DNA from: Polyangia bacterium
GTDB taxonomy: Bacteria; Myxococcota_A; Polyangia; Fen-1088
Direction of reading: 5' to 3'
DNA length: 64,000 bases
NCBI GenBank assembly: GCA_036268875.1
Contig: DATATI010000053.1
Location: forward strand, 1 to 64,000
Shown: piece by piece, positions 17,733 through 27,696 of the stretch
Position numbering within the stretch: position 1 is the stretch's first letter
Layout: each line of letters begins with the position of its first letter
Position numbers and translations under genes: made by a program
The notes under the pieces: model-generated
What the model saw: only the letters and a program-made list of their open reading frames with translations
What the model was told of the DNA's origin: nothing
Database searches by the model: none

Positions 17733-18481
17733 CCGGCGGTTCCGACGAAGCGCCCCCGCTTTGCTCGACGCTCCAGAAAGCGCTCAGCGGCGCGCGCGGG
17801 GCAGGAGTGACCGGGCACTCCTCTGACAATCCGCCGCGCACTCGGGAAAAAGCAGGACGAACGCCGCCTGGTTCATGCAGTGCTGGCGCAACGACTCGCG
17901 CGCCACCTCGGGCAAGCGGCAGTCTCCTGCAGATCACCGTCCGCCCGTTCGAAGATCGCCTTCTTCAGCGTCGGCCGTCGCCGCGAGACGATGGGGATGA
18001 TATCCGCCGACCGCATCAGCGCACCCGACCGCTGGCCCCTACTTCACCGCTGCGGGCGCGCTGCCCCGGGCAGGGCTGTGAGTGATTTTTCCGAACTTCT
18101 GCTAAAGCATCCCGCGCAACAGATCGACGTAAAAATTGCCCAATGTCTTGCTGCCGCTTGGCCCCGGCCGGCGGGTGAATCCGCGCGCCAGCACCAGGGC
18201 CACGCAGATCCCGGCGGCCGCCGAGGTGAAGTTGTGCCAGGCCAGGGCCGCCATCTGCGACAGATAGCGCATGGTGGATTGACCGGAATACCCTTGCCAG
18301 TTGGTGTTGGTGGAAAAGCTTGGCTCCTACGCCGAATATGAAAAGAATGCCCTGGACGGGGCTGCGAAGGATGCCGTCTCGGCGCTGTCGGGTTTGGTCG
18401 GTGCGGCCGGACAGCAGCGCCTGGCCGCTGCGACCGCGGCGCTGGAGCTCGGCCGCCCGATAGGCGCACAAGCGGGAGCTC
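17733..18481 (+). other. Gene-poor stretch with decayed coding sequence
   Basis: About 750 bp without an intact gene. The minus strand holds a recognisable kdpA fragment (annotated separately). Nearer 17850-18020, also on the minus strand, two pieces with protein-like composition lie in different frames (IFERADGDLQETA and then CMNQAAFVLLFPECAADCQ) and would join through one frameshift; I cannot name that family. The stretch looks like a graveyard of inactivated genes rather than a regulatory region. Confidence 0.5.
18102..18326 (-). pseudogene. kdpA: Remnant of kdpA (potassium-transporting ATPase subunit A)
   Basis: Between in-frame stops at 18327-18329 and 18102-18104 the minus strand encodes 74 residues that follow KdpA closely: [14 protein letters not shown] (the conserved TNTNWQ pore-loop signature), then [20 protein letters not shown], a hydrophobic helix, RGFTRR and [13 protein letters not shown]. 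Intact KdpA is about 560-600 aa, so this is roughly residues 110-185. Upstream, in another frame, [13 protein letters not shown] may be an earlier KdpA piece, implying a deletion plus frameshift. No kdpB, kdpC or kdpDE remains here. Almost certainly non-functional. Confidence 0.7.
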
Positions 18482-18820
18482 TCACTTCGCCTTGACGATC
18501 AGGTAGCGCAGCGGCCTTTCGGGCAAGAGGTTTTCCAGCGCCAGCGTCTGGCCAAGGGGAAGCTCGACGACCACGCCGGCCTGCAGGGTCACCGGCGATT
18601 CGCCGACCCGCGCCACCCCTTCACCTTCGACGACGATCAACACCTCGGCGCATTCTTGCTGCCGGTGAGCGCCGACGACGCCGCCGCCTTCAAGCTCACA
18701 AGCCAGGATGGCGCCGAATGGCGGCCGCGGTTCGGCGGCGCACAGGTTCCAGACCAACACGGCGCCGCGGCCGCCGAACAGACGCTCGCGACGATCGTGG
18801 GGACGCGTTCGATTCCACAC
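18482..18820 (-). CDS. Small cupin-domain protein
   Basis: 112 aa from GTG 18820, the first usable start after the stop of the peptide gene 10 bp upstream; a longer frame would run antiparallel through low-complexity sequence of the peptide gene and is rejected. The single cupin fold shows GAHRQQECAEVLIVVEG (metal-binding His and Glu of motif 1) and VELPLGQTLALENLLP (motif 2). No ribosome-binding site is seen, so translation may depend on coupling. As third gene of the radical SAM operon it may bind a metal, process the modified peptide, or sense it. Catalytic role unproven. Confidence 0.7.
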   Translation of the reverse strand: MWNRTRPHDRRERLFGGRGAVLVWNLCAAEPRPPFGAILACELEGGGVVGAHRQQECAEVLIVVEGEGVARVGESPVTLQAGVVVELPLGQTLALENLLPERPLRYLIVKAK

Positions 18821-18830
18821 GGCGTCGTCG

Positions 18831-19316
18831 CTAGCGATCGCTCGGCGGCGCTCCGTACATCGCCGCGATCCCGTACGCGGGTGCGATGCCATAGGGGGGT
18901 GCGATGCCGCCGGTGCCCGCTTGGCCGTCGCTGCCGCTGTCTTTGGCGTCGCCGCCGCCGTCTTGGCCGCCGCTGCCGCCGCTGCCGACTTGACCGCCGC
19001 TGCCGCCGCCGATACCGCCGCTACCGTTTTGACCGCCGCTGCCGCTGCCGCCGCTGCTCCCCCCCGTGCCGGTCGCGCTGTCGGCGGCGGTGTCTTTCCC
19101 GGCGTCGTTGCCGCTTGAACCGCTGCTGCAGGCCGCGGCGCCGAACAGCGTGGCACCGAAGGTGAACAGCGCGGCCCGTCCCAGACGGCGGCCCGGAAGC
19201 CGAGGGGGCGCGCTGGCCCTCTGTTCGGCCAGAAGCGCGACGCCGCAGAAGGGGCAGCGCTCGTCGCTGGCGCGCACGTGACGTTGGCAAGAGAGACAAG
19301 GAATGAGATGGCTCAT
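18831..19316 (-). CDS. Candidate radical-SAM substrate: zinc-ribbon, lipobox, Gly-rich protein with C-terminal YG repeats
   Basis: 161 aa. Order: a zinc ribbon (C7, C10, C21, C24: CLSCQ and CPFCG); a hydrophobic segment (AALFTFGATLFGAAAC) ending in lipobox-like AAAC near residue 62; about 75 residues of Gly/Ser/Asp low complexity; and a C-terminal tail with three Tyr-Gly units (PPYGIAP, AYGIAA, MYGAPP). It starts inside the stop of the radical SAM gene (ATGA). Leader-like front, flexible spacer and short aromatic repeats next to a SPASM enzyme suggest a ribosomally made, modified peptide or protein. No family assigned; the modification is inference. Confidence 0.7.
   Translation of the reverse strand: MSHLIPCLSCQRHVRASDERCPFCGVALLAEQRASAPPRLPGRRLGRAALFTFGATLFGAAACSSGSSGNDAGKDTAADSATGTGGSSGGSGSGGQNGSGGIGGGSGGQVGSGGSGGQDGGGDAKDSGSDGQAGTGGIAPPYGIAPAYGIAAMYGAPPSDR
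18834..18902 (-). repeat. C-terminal Tyr-Gly repeat, possible core peptide
   Basis: The last 23 codons encode three Tyr-Gly units, two followed by Ile and one by Ala, spaced 7 residues apart and separated by Ala/Pro/Met. The tail differs sharply from the preceding Gly/Ser spacer. Such evenly spaced aromatic motifs at the C-terminus next to a SPASM enzyme are typical of substrate core regions. Confidence 0.5.
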
Positions 19317-20548
19317 GTCGGGATCTCCTCAATCACAATATCGAAGCGGCCATTGTCGAACGGTTGTCCGGGCGCCGGCGCGACGGGAACCAATCGCTCG
19401 CGCTTGCCCTGCCGCTGAAACTCCAGCGCGCGGTGATGACAAAGCGGATTGTTGCCCGCCTTGCCAAACAGACTGAACGACGTCCAGGTGCACCCGGCCA
19501 GGCACGTGTCAGCGTAATAACAGGTGCGGCAATAGCCCCATAGATCGTCGACGGTCCGGTCGCGGGTGTAGCGCAGCGGCGCCGAACGCTCCCAGATGTC
19601 GCGCAACGAAGCGTCGCGCAGGTTGCCGCCGGTCCACGGATCGGTCTGCAGCGACGGACACCCTTTGATGGCGCCGTCCGCTTCGATCCCCAGGGTCGTG
19701 CGCCCGGCTCCGCAGGAAGCCATGTGACCACTCGGCATGGTCCCGCGCAGAACGGCTTCGTAAGGACCAAAATAACCAATGTTGTTTCCCGGCCACAACA
19801 TCACCCCGGCTTTGTCGCAACGGTGTTTCAACGCCGCCAGCATCGGGAACAGTTCCAGCAGATCGGACGGCTGCGGCAGCAGGTCGGGTTGGTCGGCGGC
19901 GCGGCCCATGGCGGCGGTCAGTTGCACTTGCCAGGCCTTGGCGCCGACCGCGATGACGGTGTCAAGGATCGCCGGCATCTCCGCCAGCGAGAGGCGATTC
20001 ACCTGCGTGTTGACGCAAATATTGAGTCCGGCAGCGCGCAGGTTGGAAAGCGCGCTCAGCGCCGATTGATACGAACCACGGACGCCGCGCAGCCGATCGT
20101 GCGTGGCTTCCAGGCCATCCAGCGAGACGCTGACACTTTGAAGACCCGCCTCGGCCGCGGCGGCGACCCGCTCGGCCGTCAGGCCGCGGCCACCGGTGGT
20201 CATGGTGGCCTGGATACCCCGACGACGAAGCGCGCGGACGATCTCCAGCCAGTCATCCCGCAGATAGGCCTCGCCGCCAATCAGCGTCACCTCGCGCACG
20301 CCCAGGTCCGCCATCTGGTCGACGAGATCCAGACATTCAGCCGTGGTCAGCTCGTCGGGCCGCGCTCGCCCGGCGCGCGATCCGCAGTGCACGCAAGCGA
20401 GATCGCAACGCAGGGTGATCTCCCAGACGGCATAGATCGGCCGCACCTCATCGACGCGCCGACTCTCCGGAGCCAACGGCAGATGCCGGCGCGCCGGTTG
20501 CGCCTCGGGGGCGACAGGCAGCGAGCGGCGAAGCGCGATGTCGGGCAT
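19313..20548 (-). CDS. Radical SAM/SPASM peptide-modifying enzyme
   Basis: 411 aa from ATG 20548; a TTG seven codons upstream is a weaker start. The radical SAM cluster motif is C48-x3-C52-x2-C55 (CDLACVHC), followed by GGEAYLRDDW (the GGE motif that contacts SAM). The C-terminal SPASM region carries the extra cysteines for auxiliary Fe-S clusters: CGAGRTTLGIEADGAIKGC, GYCRTCYYADTCLAGC and PLCHH. SPASM enzymes mature peptides and proteins. It overlaps the candidate substrate gene by 4 bp. The 200 bp upstream (20549-20765) should hold the operon promoter; no clear hexamers seen. Confidence 0.9.
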   Translation of the reverse strand: MPDIALRRSLPVAPEAQPARRHLPLAPESRRVDEVRPIYAVWEITLRCDLACVHCGSRAGRARPDELTTAECLDLVDQMADLGVREVTLIGGEAYLRDDWLEIVRALRRRGIQATMTTGGRGLTAERVAAAAEAGLQSVSVSLDGLEATHDRLRGVRGSYQSALSALSNLRAAGLNICVNTQVNRLSLAEMPAILDTVIAVGAKAWQVQLTAAMGRAADQPDLLPQPSDLLELFPMLAALKHRCDKAGVMLWPGNNIGYFGPYEAVLRGTMPSGHMASCGAGRTTLGIEADGAIKGCPSLQTDPWTGGNLRDASLRDIWERSAPLRYTRDRTVDDLWGYCRTCYYADTCLAGCTWTSFSLFGKAGNNPLCHHRALEFQRQGKRERLVPVAPAPGQPFDNGRFDIVIEEIPT

Positions 20549-20765
20549 GGGCGGTGTCACTGCCAGCAAACGCTACGCCAAACCTTCGCCGCGCGATATC
20601 CCTGAATCTGTGCGTTCGGAGCCACCTGGCCGGATGGACGCGCCTCAAATTTCTGTGACGGACCGATGTCCGTCCGCCTCTTCCCTCGACCTTTTCGGGA
20701 TCCGCGCCTTCTCCGCGACAGGCCCGCCCACGCGTAGCCGCACGCCGCAAGATCCCGTCCCGCCG

Positions 20766-21998
20766 CTAAGGCGAGTAGTCGATGCGGAACGTCTGGTTGG
20801 CGGCGCCGCTGTACGGATACTGATCGATCTTGGCGCCGTCGGCATAAGACGATCCGGCGACATCAAGAGACAGCGTTCCTTGTTTGACCATGATGCTGAA
20901 CCAACCATCGCCCACCGAGGAAATCGCCCAGCGCTGACTGTCGCTGCCGGTATATGCCCACTGGACGATGGTGCTGCCGTCGGCGCCGACAGGAGGATGA
21001 GCGTCCAGACACTTGCCGCTGTTCTTGGCGCAAAAGCTGTAAAAGCCGTCGCCCAGGCTGGTCACCTTGAACTTCTGATTGTCCGTGCTGGCAAATCCCC
21101 ATTGCACGACGTGGGCGCCGTCAGCGGTCGATGAACCGGAAATGTCCAGACAGCGGCCGCTGTGCTGGGCGCAGACCCGATACGTCTTCGCCGGATCAAA
21201 CACCGGCGCTGGCTCGCGCCACACCGTGACTGGAATGTTGTAACCCTTGCACGATTTATATCCGTCGGTCTGATGAGGCGAATCCGCAGCCACGCAATTG
21301 TTTGCGCACATGGCGTTTGTTCCAAAAGGATTGGTGTACGGGACGGTGCCTTGGTTGGCGCCCAGGCGGCCGGGCACCACCGACTGCGCAAAGCCCGGAC
21401 CGTTGCAATAAAAGGCGTCCAGCTTTCCGGTGGAAGGATTGGGGTTGAAGATGTTTCCGAAGAACGTTCCTTCTTGATTGGGAAAATAAGTGCTCTTCCC
21501 CCAACCCACAGACGGCGCCGGCGAAACCAGCCACAACGGAATGTGGACGCCGGCCGTGTTGATCCGCGCCATCATGCAGGCGGAGATCCCTTCCTGGCAG
21601 CTCTTGTCGCAGGCGCCGTTCTCCCAGCCTGGCCCGAAGCCCAGCTCGCCGGTGAACGTGTACCAGTTTCCCGATTGATCCTGTTTCTTGATGCTGTGCC
21701 CAGCAGGCAACGCGCACTTGACCAGATAGCTGGCGGTGGTGCGCCCCTGCGCCGTGCTCATCAGCCCGGTGGTCGACGCCAGGCCATTGCCGGTGGCCAA
21801 TCCATTGAACGCCGACAGGCCATTGAATGCCGACAGGCCGTTGAACGCCGACAATCCGTTGATTGAAGAGAGGCCGTTGGTTGATTGCAGCTCTTGATCC
21901 TCCAGATTGGTGGGAGCCGTTTGCTCGGCACAACTGGGCGCCGCGCAGAGAATGGCGAGCGGCAACCAAAGGCGACGGACGAGAGAGAAATGCAACAT
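20766..21998 (-). CDS. Lipoprotein with NGLSAF repeats and C-terminal ricin-type lectin domain
   Basis: 410 aa. Signal with lipobox (LAILCAAPSC). Residues about 38-90 hold a six-residue repeat (NGLSAF) that degenerates to NGLAT and TTGLMST. The middle (about 95-265) is a conserved-looking region with several Cys (WENGACDKSCQEGISACMMA) seen in myxobacterial secreted proteins; its function is unknown to me. The last about 135 residues are a ricin-B lectin/CBM13 domain with three similar blocks (GRCLDISGSSTADGAHVVQW, GKCLDAHPPVGADGSTIVQW, then a third). Likely surface carbohydrate binding. Encoded upstream of the radical SAM operon on the same strand. Confidence 0.82.
   Translation of the reverse strand: MLHFSLVRRLWLPLAILCAAPSCAEQTAPTNLEDQELQSTNGLSSINGLSAFNGLSAFNGLSAFNGLATGNGLASTTGLMSTAQGRTTASYLVKCALPAGHSIKKQDQSGNWYTFTGELGFGPGWENGACDKSCQEGISACMMARINTAGVHIPLWLVSPAPSVGWGKSTYFPNQEGTFFGNIFNPNPSTGKLDAFYCNGPGFAQSVVPGRLGANQGTVPYTNPFGTNAMCANNCVAADSPHQTDGYKSCKGYNIPVTVWREPAPVFDPAKTYRVCAQHSGRCLDISGSSTADGAHVVQWGFASTDNQKFKVTSLGDGFYSFCAKNSGKCLDAHPPVGADGSTIVQWAYTGSDSQRWAISSVGDGWFSIMVKQGTLSLDVAGSSYADGAKIDQYPYSGAANQTFRIDYSP
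21805..21876 (-). repeat. 18-bp tandem repeat encoding NGLSAF
   Basis: Three near-identical 18-bp units (21805-21822, 21823-21840, 21841-21858), differing by one to three bases, and a fourth degenerate one to 21876. Each encodes a six-residue unit in the lipoprotein. Unit number could change by slippage or unequal recombination. Confidence 0.85.
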
Positions 21999-22100
21999 CG
22001 GCGAATATAAGAGCAGTAATCAAGCCAACGGTTCCTTACGCGTTAGAACGACAGGCTATTGAAATTGTTCAGCATGAACAAACGCTGCGCGGCGAGCCTT

Positions 22101-22117
22101 GTTGCCCGACAGGCAAC
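22101..22117 (-). terminator. Possible hairpin downstream of the kinase-TPR gene
   Basis: GTTGCC (22101-22106), a 5-base loop and GGCAAC (22112-22117) form a perfect 6-bp stem about 15 bp beyond the TAA of the minus-strand kinase gene. No T-run follows, so it is a weak candidate. Confidence 0.3.
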
Positions 22118-22131
22118 GAAGCCGTTGTTCT

Positions 22132-24729
<2,598 letters not shown>

Positions 24730-24815
24730 GACGGTGTCATCGCGTCATCGGCACCTTGGACGACGGTCTTGAGCGCCGGCGCCGAGTCAACGCCCAGGAG
24801 CCCGCCGATCGGTTA

Positions 24816-24823
24816 AAAAGGAG
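24816..24823 (+). promoter_or_regulatory. Ribosome-binding site fixing start 24825
   Basis: The purine run AAAAAGGAG directly precedes ATG 24825, where homology to cysteine synthases also begins. It excludes the longer frame from 24720, which overlaps the divergent kinase start. The shared region 24730-24824 must hold the promoters of both genes. Confidence 0.6.
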
Positions 24824-24824
24824 C

Positions 24825-26816
24825 ATGGCCAAGTTCGAAAGCATCCTCGAAACCGTGGGCCGGACCCCGGTGGTGCGCATCCGAAAGCTGGCCCCGCCGC
24901 ACGTGAAGCTTTACGTCAAGGTGGAGGCGTTCAATCCGATGGGGTCGGTGAAAGATCGGCTGGCCCTGGGCCTGATCGATGCTGCCGAACGCAGCGGCCA
25001 GCTTCGCCCCGGCCAGACGGTCATCGAGGCGACCAGCGGCAACACCGGCATCGGTCTGGCCATGGTCTGCGCCGCCAAGGGCTATCCGCTGGTGATCGTC
25101 ATGGCCGAAAACTTCAGCGTCGAACGGCGCAAGATGATGCGTTTTCTGGGCGCGAAGGTGGTGCTGACGCCGGCATGGAAGATAGGCACCGGCATGCTGG
25201 CCAAGGCCGTCGAGCTGGCGGAAGCCAACGGTTGGTTCCTGTGTCAACAATTCGAGAACGAAGCGAACGCCGAGGGGCATTCGCGGACGACGGCGCGAGA
25301 AATTCTGGCGGACTTTGCCGGCGATCGGCTCGACTGCTGGGTGACCGGCGCGGGAACCGGCGGGACATTGAAAGGCGTCGGACAGGTCCTGCAGCAAGAA
25401 CCCCCCGAGACCCAGATCGTCCTCTGCGAGCCGGACAACGCGCCCATGCTTGGCAGCGGCATTCCGCAACCGCGCGAGCCTGACCGCTCGCTGACCACCA
25501 GCCATCCGCTGTTCCGACCGCACCTGGTGCAAGGGTGGAAGCCCGACTTCATTCCCAAGCTGACCGAGGACGCGCTGGCCGCCAAGCTGGTCGATCGCGT
25601 GCTGCCCATCGACAGCGGCGAGGCGATGCGCCTTTCGCGCGCGCTGGCCCAGCAGGAAGGCATCTTCACCGGGATCTCCGGCGACGGTGCAGTCGCGCCC
25701 GTGGACGTCGCCGCCGTGGTCGTCGGCGCCGGGCCGGCCGGACTGGCCAGCGCGGCGTGCCTGAAAAAGCGCGGCGTCGAAGCGGTGGTCCTGGAGGCGG
25801 GGCCGGATCTCGCGACGTCGTGGCGAAACCACTACACGCGGCTGCACCTGCACACCGTCAAGCAGCACTCGGCGCTGCCTGGGGTGGATTTTCCGGCCGA
25901 CGTGCCCCGCTATCCGTCGCGCGAGCAAGTGGTGGCCTATCTGGAACAATACGCGGCCCACTTCGGGATCGCCCCCCGCACCGGCGAGGCCGTCCGGCGC
26001 ATCAGCGTGGCCGACGGCGCCAGGCTGGCGGTCGACAGCACGCGCACCCGCTATCGCGCGCCGGTGGTGGTGATGGCGACCGGCACCAACCGCGTGCCGA
26101 ACCCCGATCGCCTGCCCGAGCAGGACCGTTTCCGCGGCCAGCTGTTGCACGCCGGACGCTATCGCGACGGCGCGCCGTTCGCCGGCCAGCGGGTGCTGGT
26201 GATCGGCGCGGGCAACACCGGCGCCGAGATCGCCCTCGATCTTTGCGAGCGTGGCGCCACCCCGACGCTTTCGGTGCGCACGCCGGTGAACGTCGTGCCG
26301 CGCGATTTTCTCGGCATTCCGATGCAAGTGACCAGCATTCGCCTGCGCAAGCTGCCGCTGGCCCTGGCTGACCGCATCGGGCGGATCGTCTCGCGGATGA
26401 CGTTCGGCGACCTCACCCGCCAGGGTTTGTTGCGGCCGGCACTGGGGCCGCTGTCGTCCATCAAGCTGCGCGGGCGCATCCCGCTCATCGACGTCGGCAC
26501 CATCGCCGCCATCAAGCGCGGCGCCATCACCGTCAAACCGGCGCTGGCGCGTTTCACCGAAGACGGCGCGCAGTTCTCCGACGGCAGCAGCGCCCCCTTC
26601 GACGCCGCGATCCTGGCCACCGGTTATCGACCCGGCCTGGGCGACCTCGTCGACGTGCCGGGCGCGCTGGACGACGCGGGCCGCCCGCGCCACTGGAAGG
26701 CCAGTGACGCGCACCCCGGCCTTTATTTCGTCGGCTACGCGGATGTGTCGACCGGATTGCTGCGCGAGATCGGCTTGCAAGCCGAAGCGGTAGCCGCGGC
26801 GATCGTGGGCTCTTGA
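24825..26816 (+). CDS. Fusion of cysteine-synthase-like PLP domain and flavin-containing monooxygenase
   Basis: 663 aa. Residues 1-285 follow O-acetylserine sulfhydrylase/CysK: K43 (NPMGSVKD) is the PLP lysine, SGNTG at 71-75 the substrate loop, GTGGT at 177-181 the phosphate-binding loop. The last about 35 residues of normal CysK are missing: the frame passes at GIFTGIS into a flavin monooxygenase. That half has the FAD loop GAGPAG (301-306), the FMO signature F436-x-G-x3-H442, the NADP loop GAGNTG (461-466) and ATGY. It resembles YUCCA/FMO-type oxygenases. First gene of a probable operon with fdhD. The combination is unusual; a fusion by deletion of two former neighbours is the likely origin. 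Confidence 0.85.
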   Translation: MAKFESILETVGRTPVVRIRKLAPPHVKLYVKVEAFNPMGSVKDRLALGLIDAAERSGQLRPGQTVIEATSGNTGIGLAMVCAAKGYPLVIVMAENFSVERRKMMRFLGAKVVLTPAWKIGTGMLAKAVELAEANGWFLCQQFENEANAEGHSRTTAREILADFAGDRLDCWVTGAGTGGTLKGVGQVLQQEPPETQIVLCEPDNAPMLGSGIPQPREPDRSLTTSHPLFRPHLVQGWKPDFIPKLTEDALAAKLVDRVLPIDSGEAMRLSRALAQQEGIFTGISGDGAVAPVDVAAVVVGAGPAGLASAACLKKRGVEAVVLEAGPDLATSWRNHYTRLHLHTVKQHSALPGVDFPADVPRYPSREQVVAYLEQYAAHFGIAPRTGEAVRRISVADGARLAVDSTRTRYRAPVVVMATGTNRVPNPDRLPEQDRFRGQLLHAGRYRDGAPFAGQRVLVIGAGNTGAEIALDLCERGATPTLSVRTPVNVVPRDFLGIPMQVTSIRLRKLPLALADRIGRIVSRMTFGDLTRQGLLRPALGPLSSIKLRGRIPLIDVGTIAAIKRGAITVKPALARFTEDGAQFSDGSSAPFDAAILATGYRPGLGDLVDVPGALDDAGRPRHWKASDAHPGLYFVGYADVSTGLLREIGLQAEAVAAAIVGS

Positions 26817-26859
26817 CAGCGGGGGCGGCCGTAGACACGTTCGTGGCGTCCGTGCTCCG

Positions 26860-27687
26860 ATGATGAAAGCGCTGGAAACCGACGTGGTCCGGGTGCGCGC
26901 CGCCGGGACAACGTCAGCGCCCGATTGGGTGGCCATCGAGCGCCCACTTGAGATCCGCGTGCGTGCCGGCAAGATCGAGCGCGTGCTGTCGACCACCATG
27001 CGCACGCCGGGCGACGACCGGGCCTTGGCGGCCGGTTTTCTTTACGCCGAGCGGGTGATTCGCCACCCCTGGCAGATCCGCGCCATCGACGCCGTCGACG
27101 ACGACGCGGTGATGGTCCAGCTGGACGCGGCCGCGGCGGCGGACCTCGAAGCGGCGCAGCGGCCCTTCGTCACCAGCGGCGCGTGCGGCGCCTGCGGGCG
27201 CAAAGATCTGCGCGCGTTGGTCGATCTGTCCGGCGCGGCGGGCGACGCCGGTGCCGGCGATCCACGGTGGCCGCGCCTGGCGCCGGCGGTGGTTCACACC
27301 CTACCCGGCGGGCTGCGCGCCGCGCAGGCGACGTTCGCGCGCACCGGCGGCCTGCACGCCGCCGGTCTGTTCACCGTCGACGGGATCTCGCGCGCCGTGC
27401 ACGAAGACGTGGGCCGCCACAACGCTGTCGACAAACTGGTGGGCACGTTCATTCTGGACCAAGGGCTGCCGGATGCGGATTGCGTGCTGGTGGTCAGCGG
27501 CCGCGCCAGCTTCGAGCTGGTGCAGAAGGCGGCGGTGGCGGCCATCCCGATCATGGTCGCCGTCGGCGCGCCTTCCAGCCTGGCGGTGGCGATGGCACGC
27601 GACGCCGGCATGACCTTGCTGGGCTTCGTGCGCGACGGCGGCTTCAACATCTATTGCGGTGCCGCGCGCATCGTCGGCGTGTCCTAG
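26860..27687 (+). CDS. fdhD: FdhD, formate dehydrogenase accessory sulfurtransferase
   Basis: 275 aa. The CxxC loop (C109 and C112, in GACGACGRKDL) is the catalytic motif that takes sulfur from a cysteine desulfurase and passes it to the molybdenum cofactor of formate dehydrogenases. Other family blocks: RTPGDDRALAAGFLYAERVI, HAAGLFTVDGISRAVHEDVG and RHNAVDKLVG. Lies 43 bp after the fusion gene and 9 bp before the molybdoenzyme gene that is its natural client. ATG 26860 or 26863. Confidence 0.95.
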   Translation: MMKALETDVVRVRAAGTTSAPDWVAIERPLEIRVRAGKIERVLSTTMRTPGDDRALAAGFLYAERVIRHPWQIRAIDAVDDDAVMVQLDAAAAADLEAAQRPFVTSGACGACGRKDLRALVDLSGAAGDAGAGDPRWPRLAPAVVHTLPGGLRAAQATFARTGGLHAAGLFTVDGISRAVHEDVGRHNAVDKLVGTFILDQGLPDADCVLVVSGRASFELVQKAAVAAIPIMVAVGAPSSLAVAMARDAGMTLLGFVRDGGFNIYCGAARIVGVS

Positions 27688-27696
27688 GAACGCGTC

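Noticed and set aside
18821-19156. N-terminal extension of the cupin frame through the peptide gene
   Set aside because: It would be an Ala-rich out-of-frame reading of the peptide gene's Gly/Ser spacer; cupin homology begins only after 18820.
24813-27005. Minus-strand frame of about 730 codons opposite the CysK-FMO fusion
   Set aside because: Arg/Gln/His-rich antisense of a strong coding gene with clear domains and ribosome-binding site.
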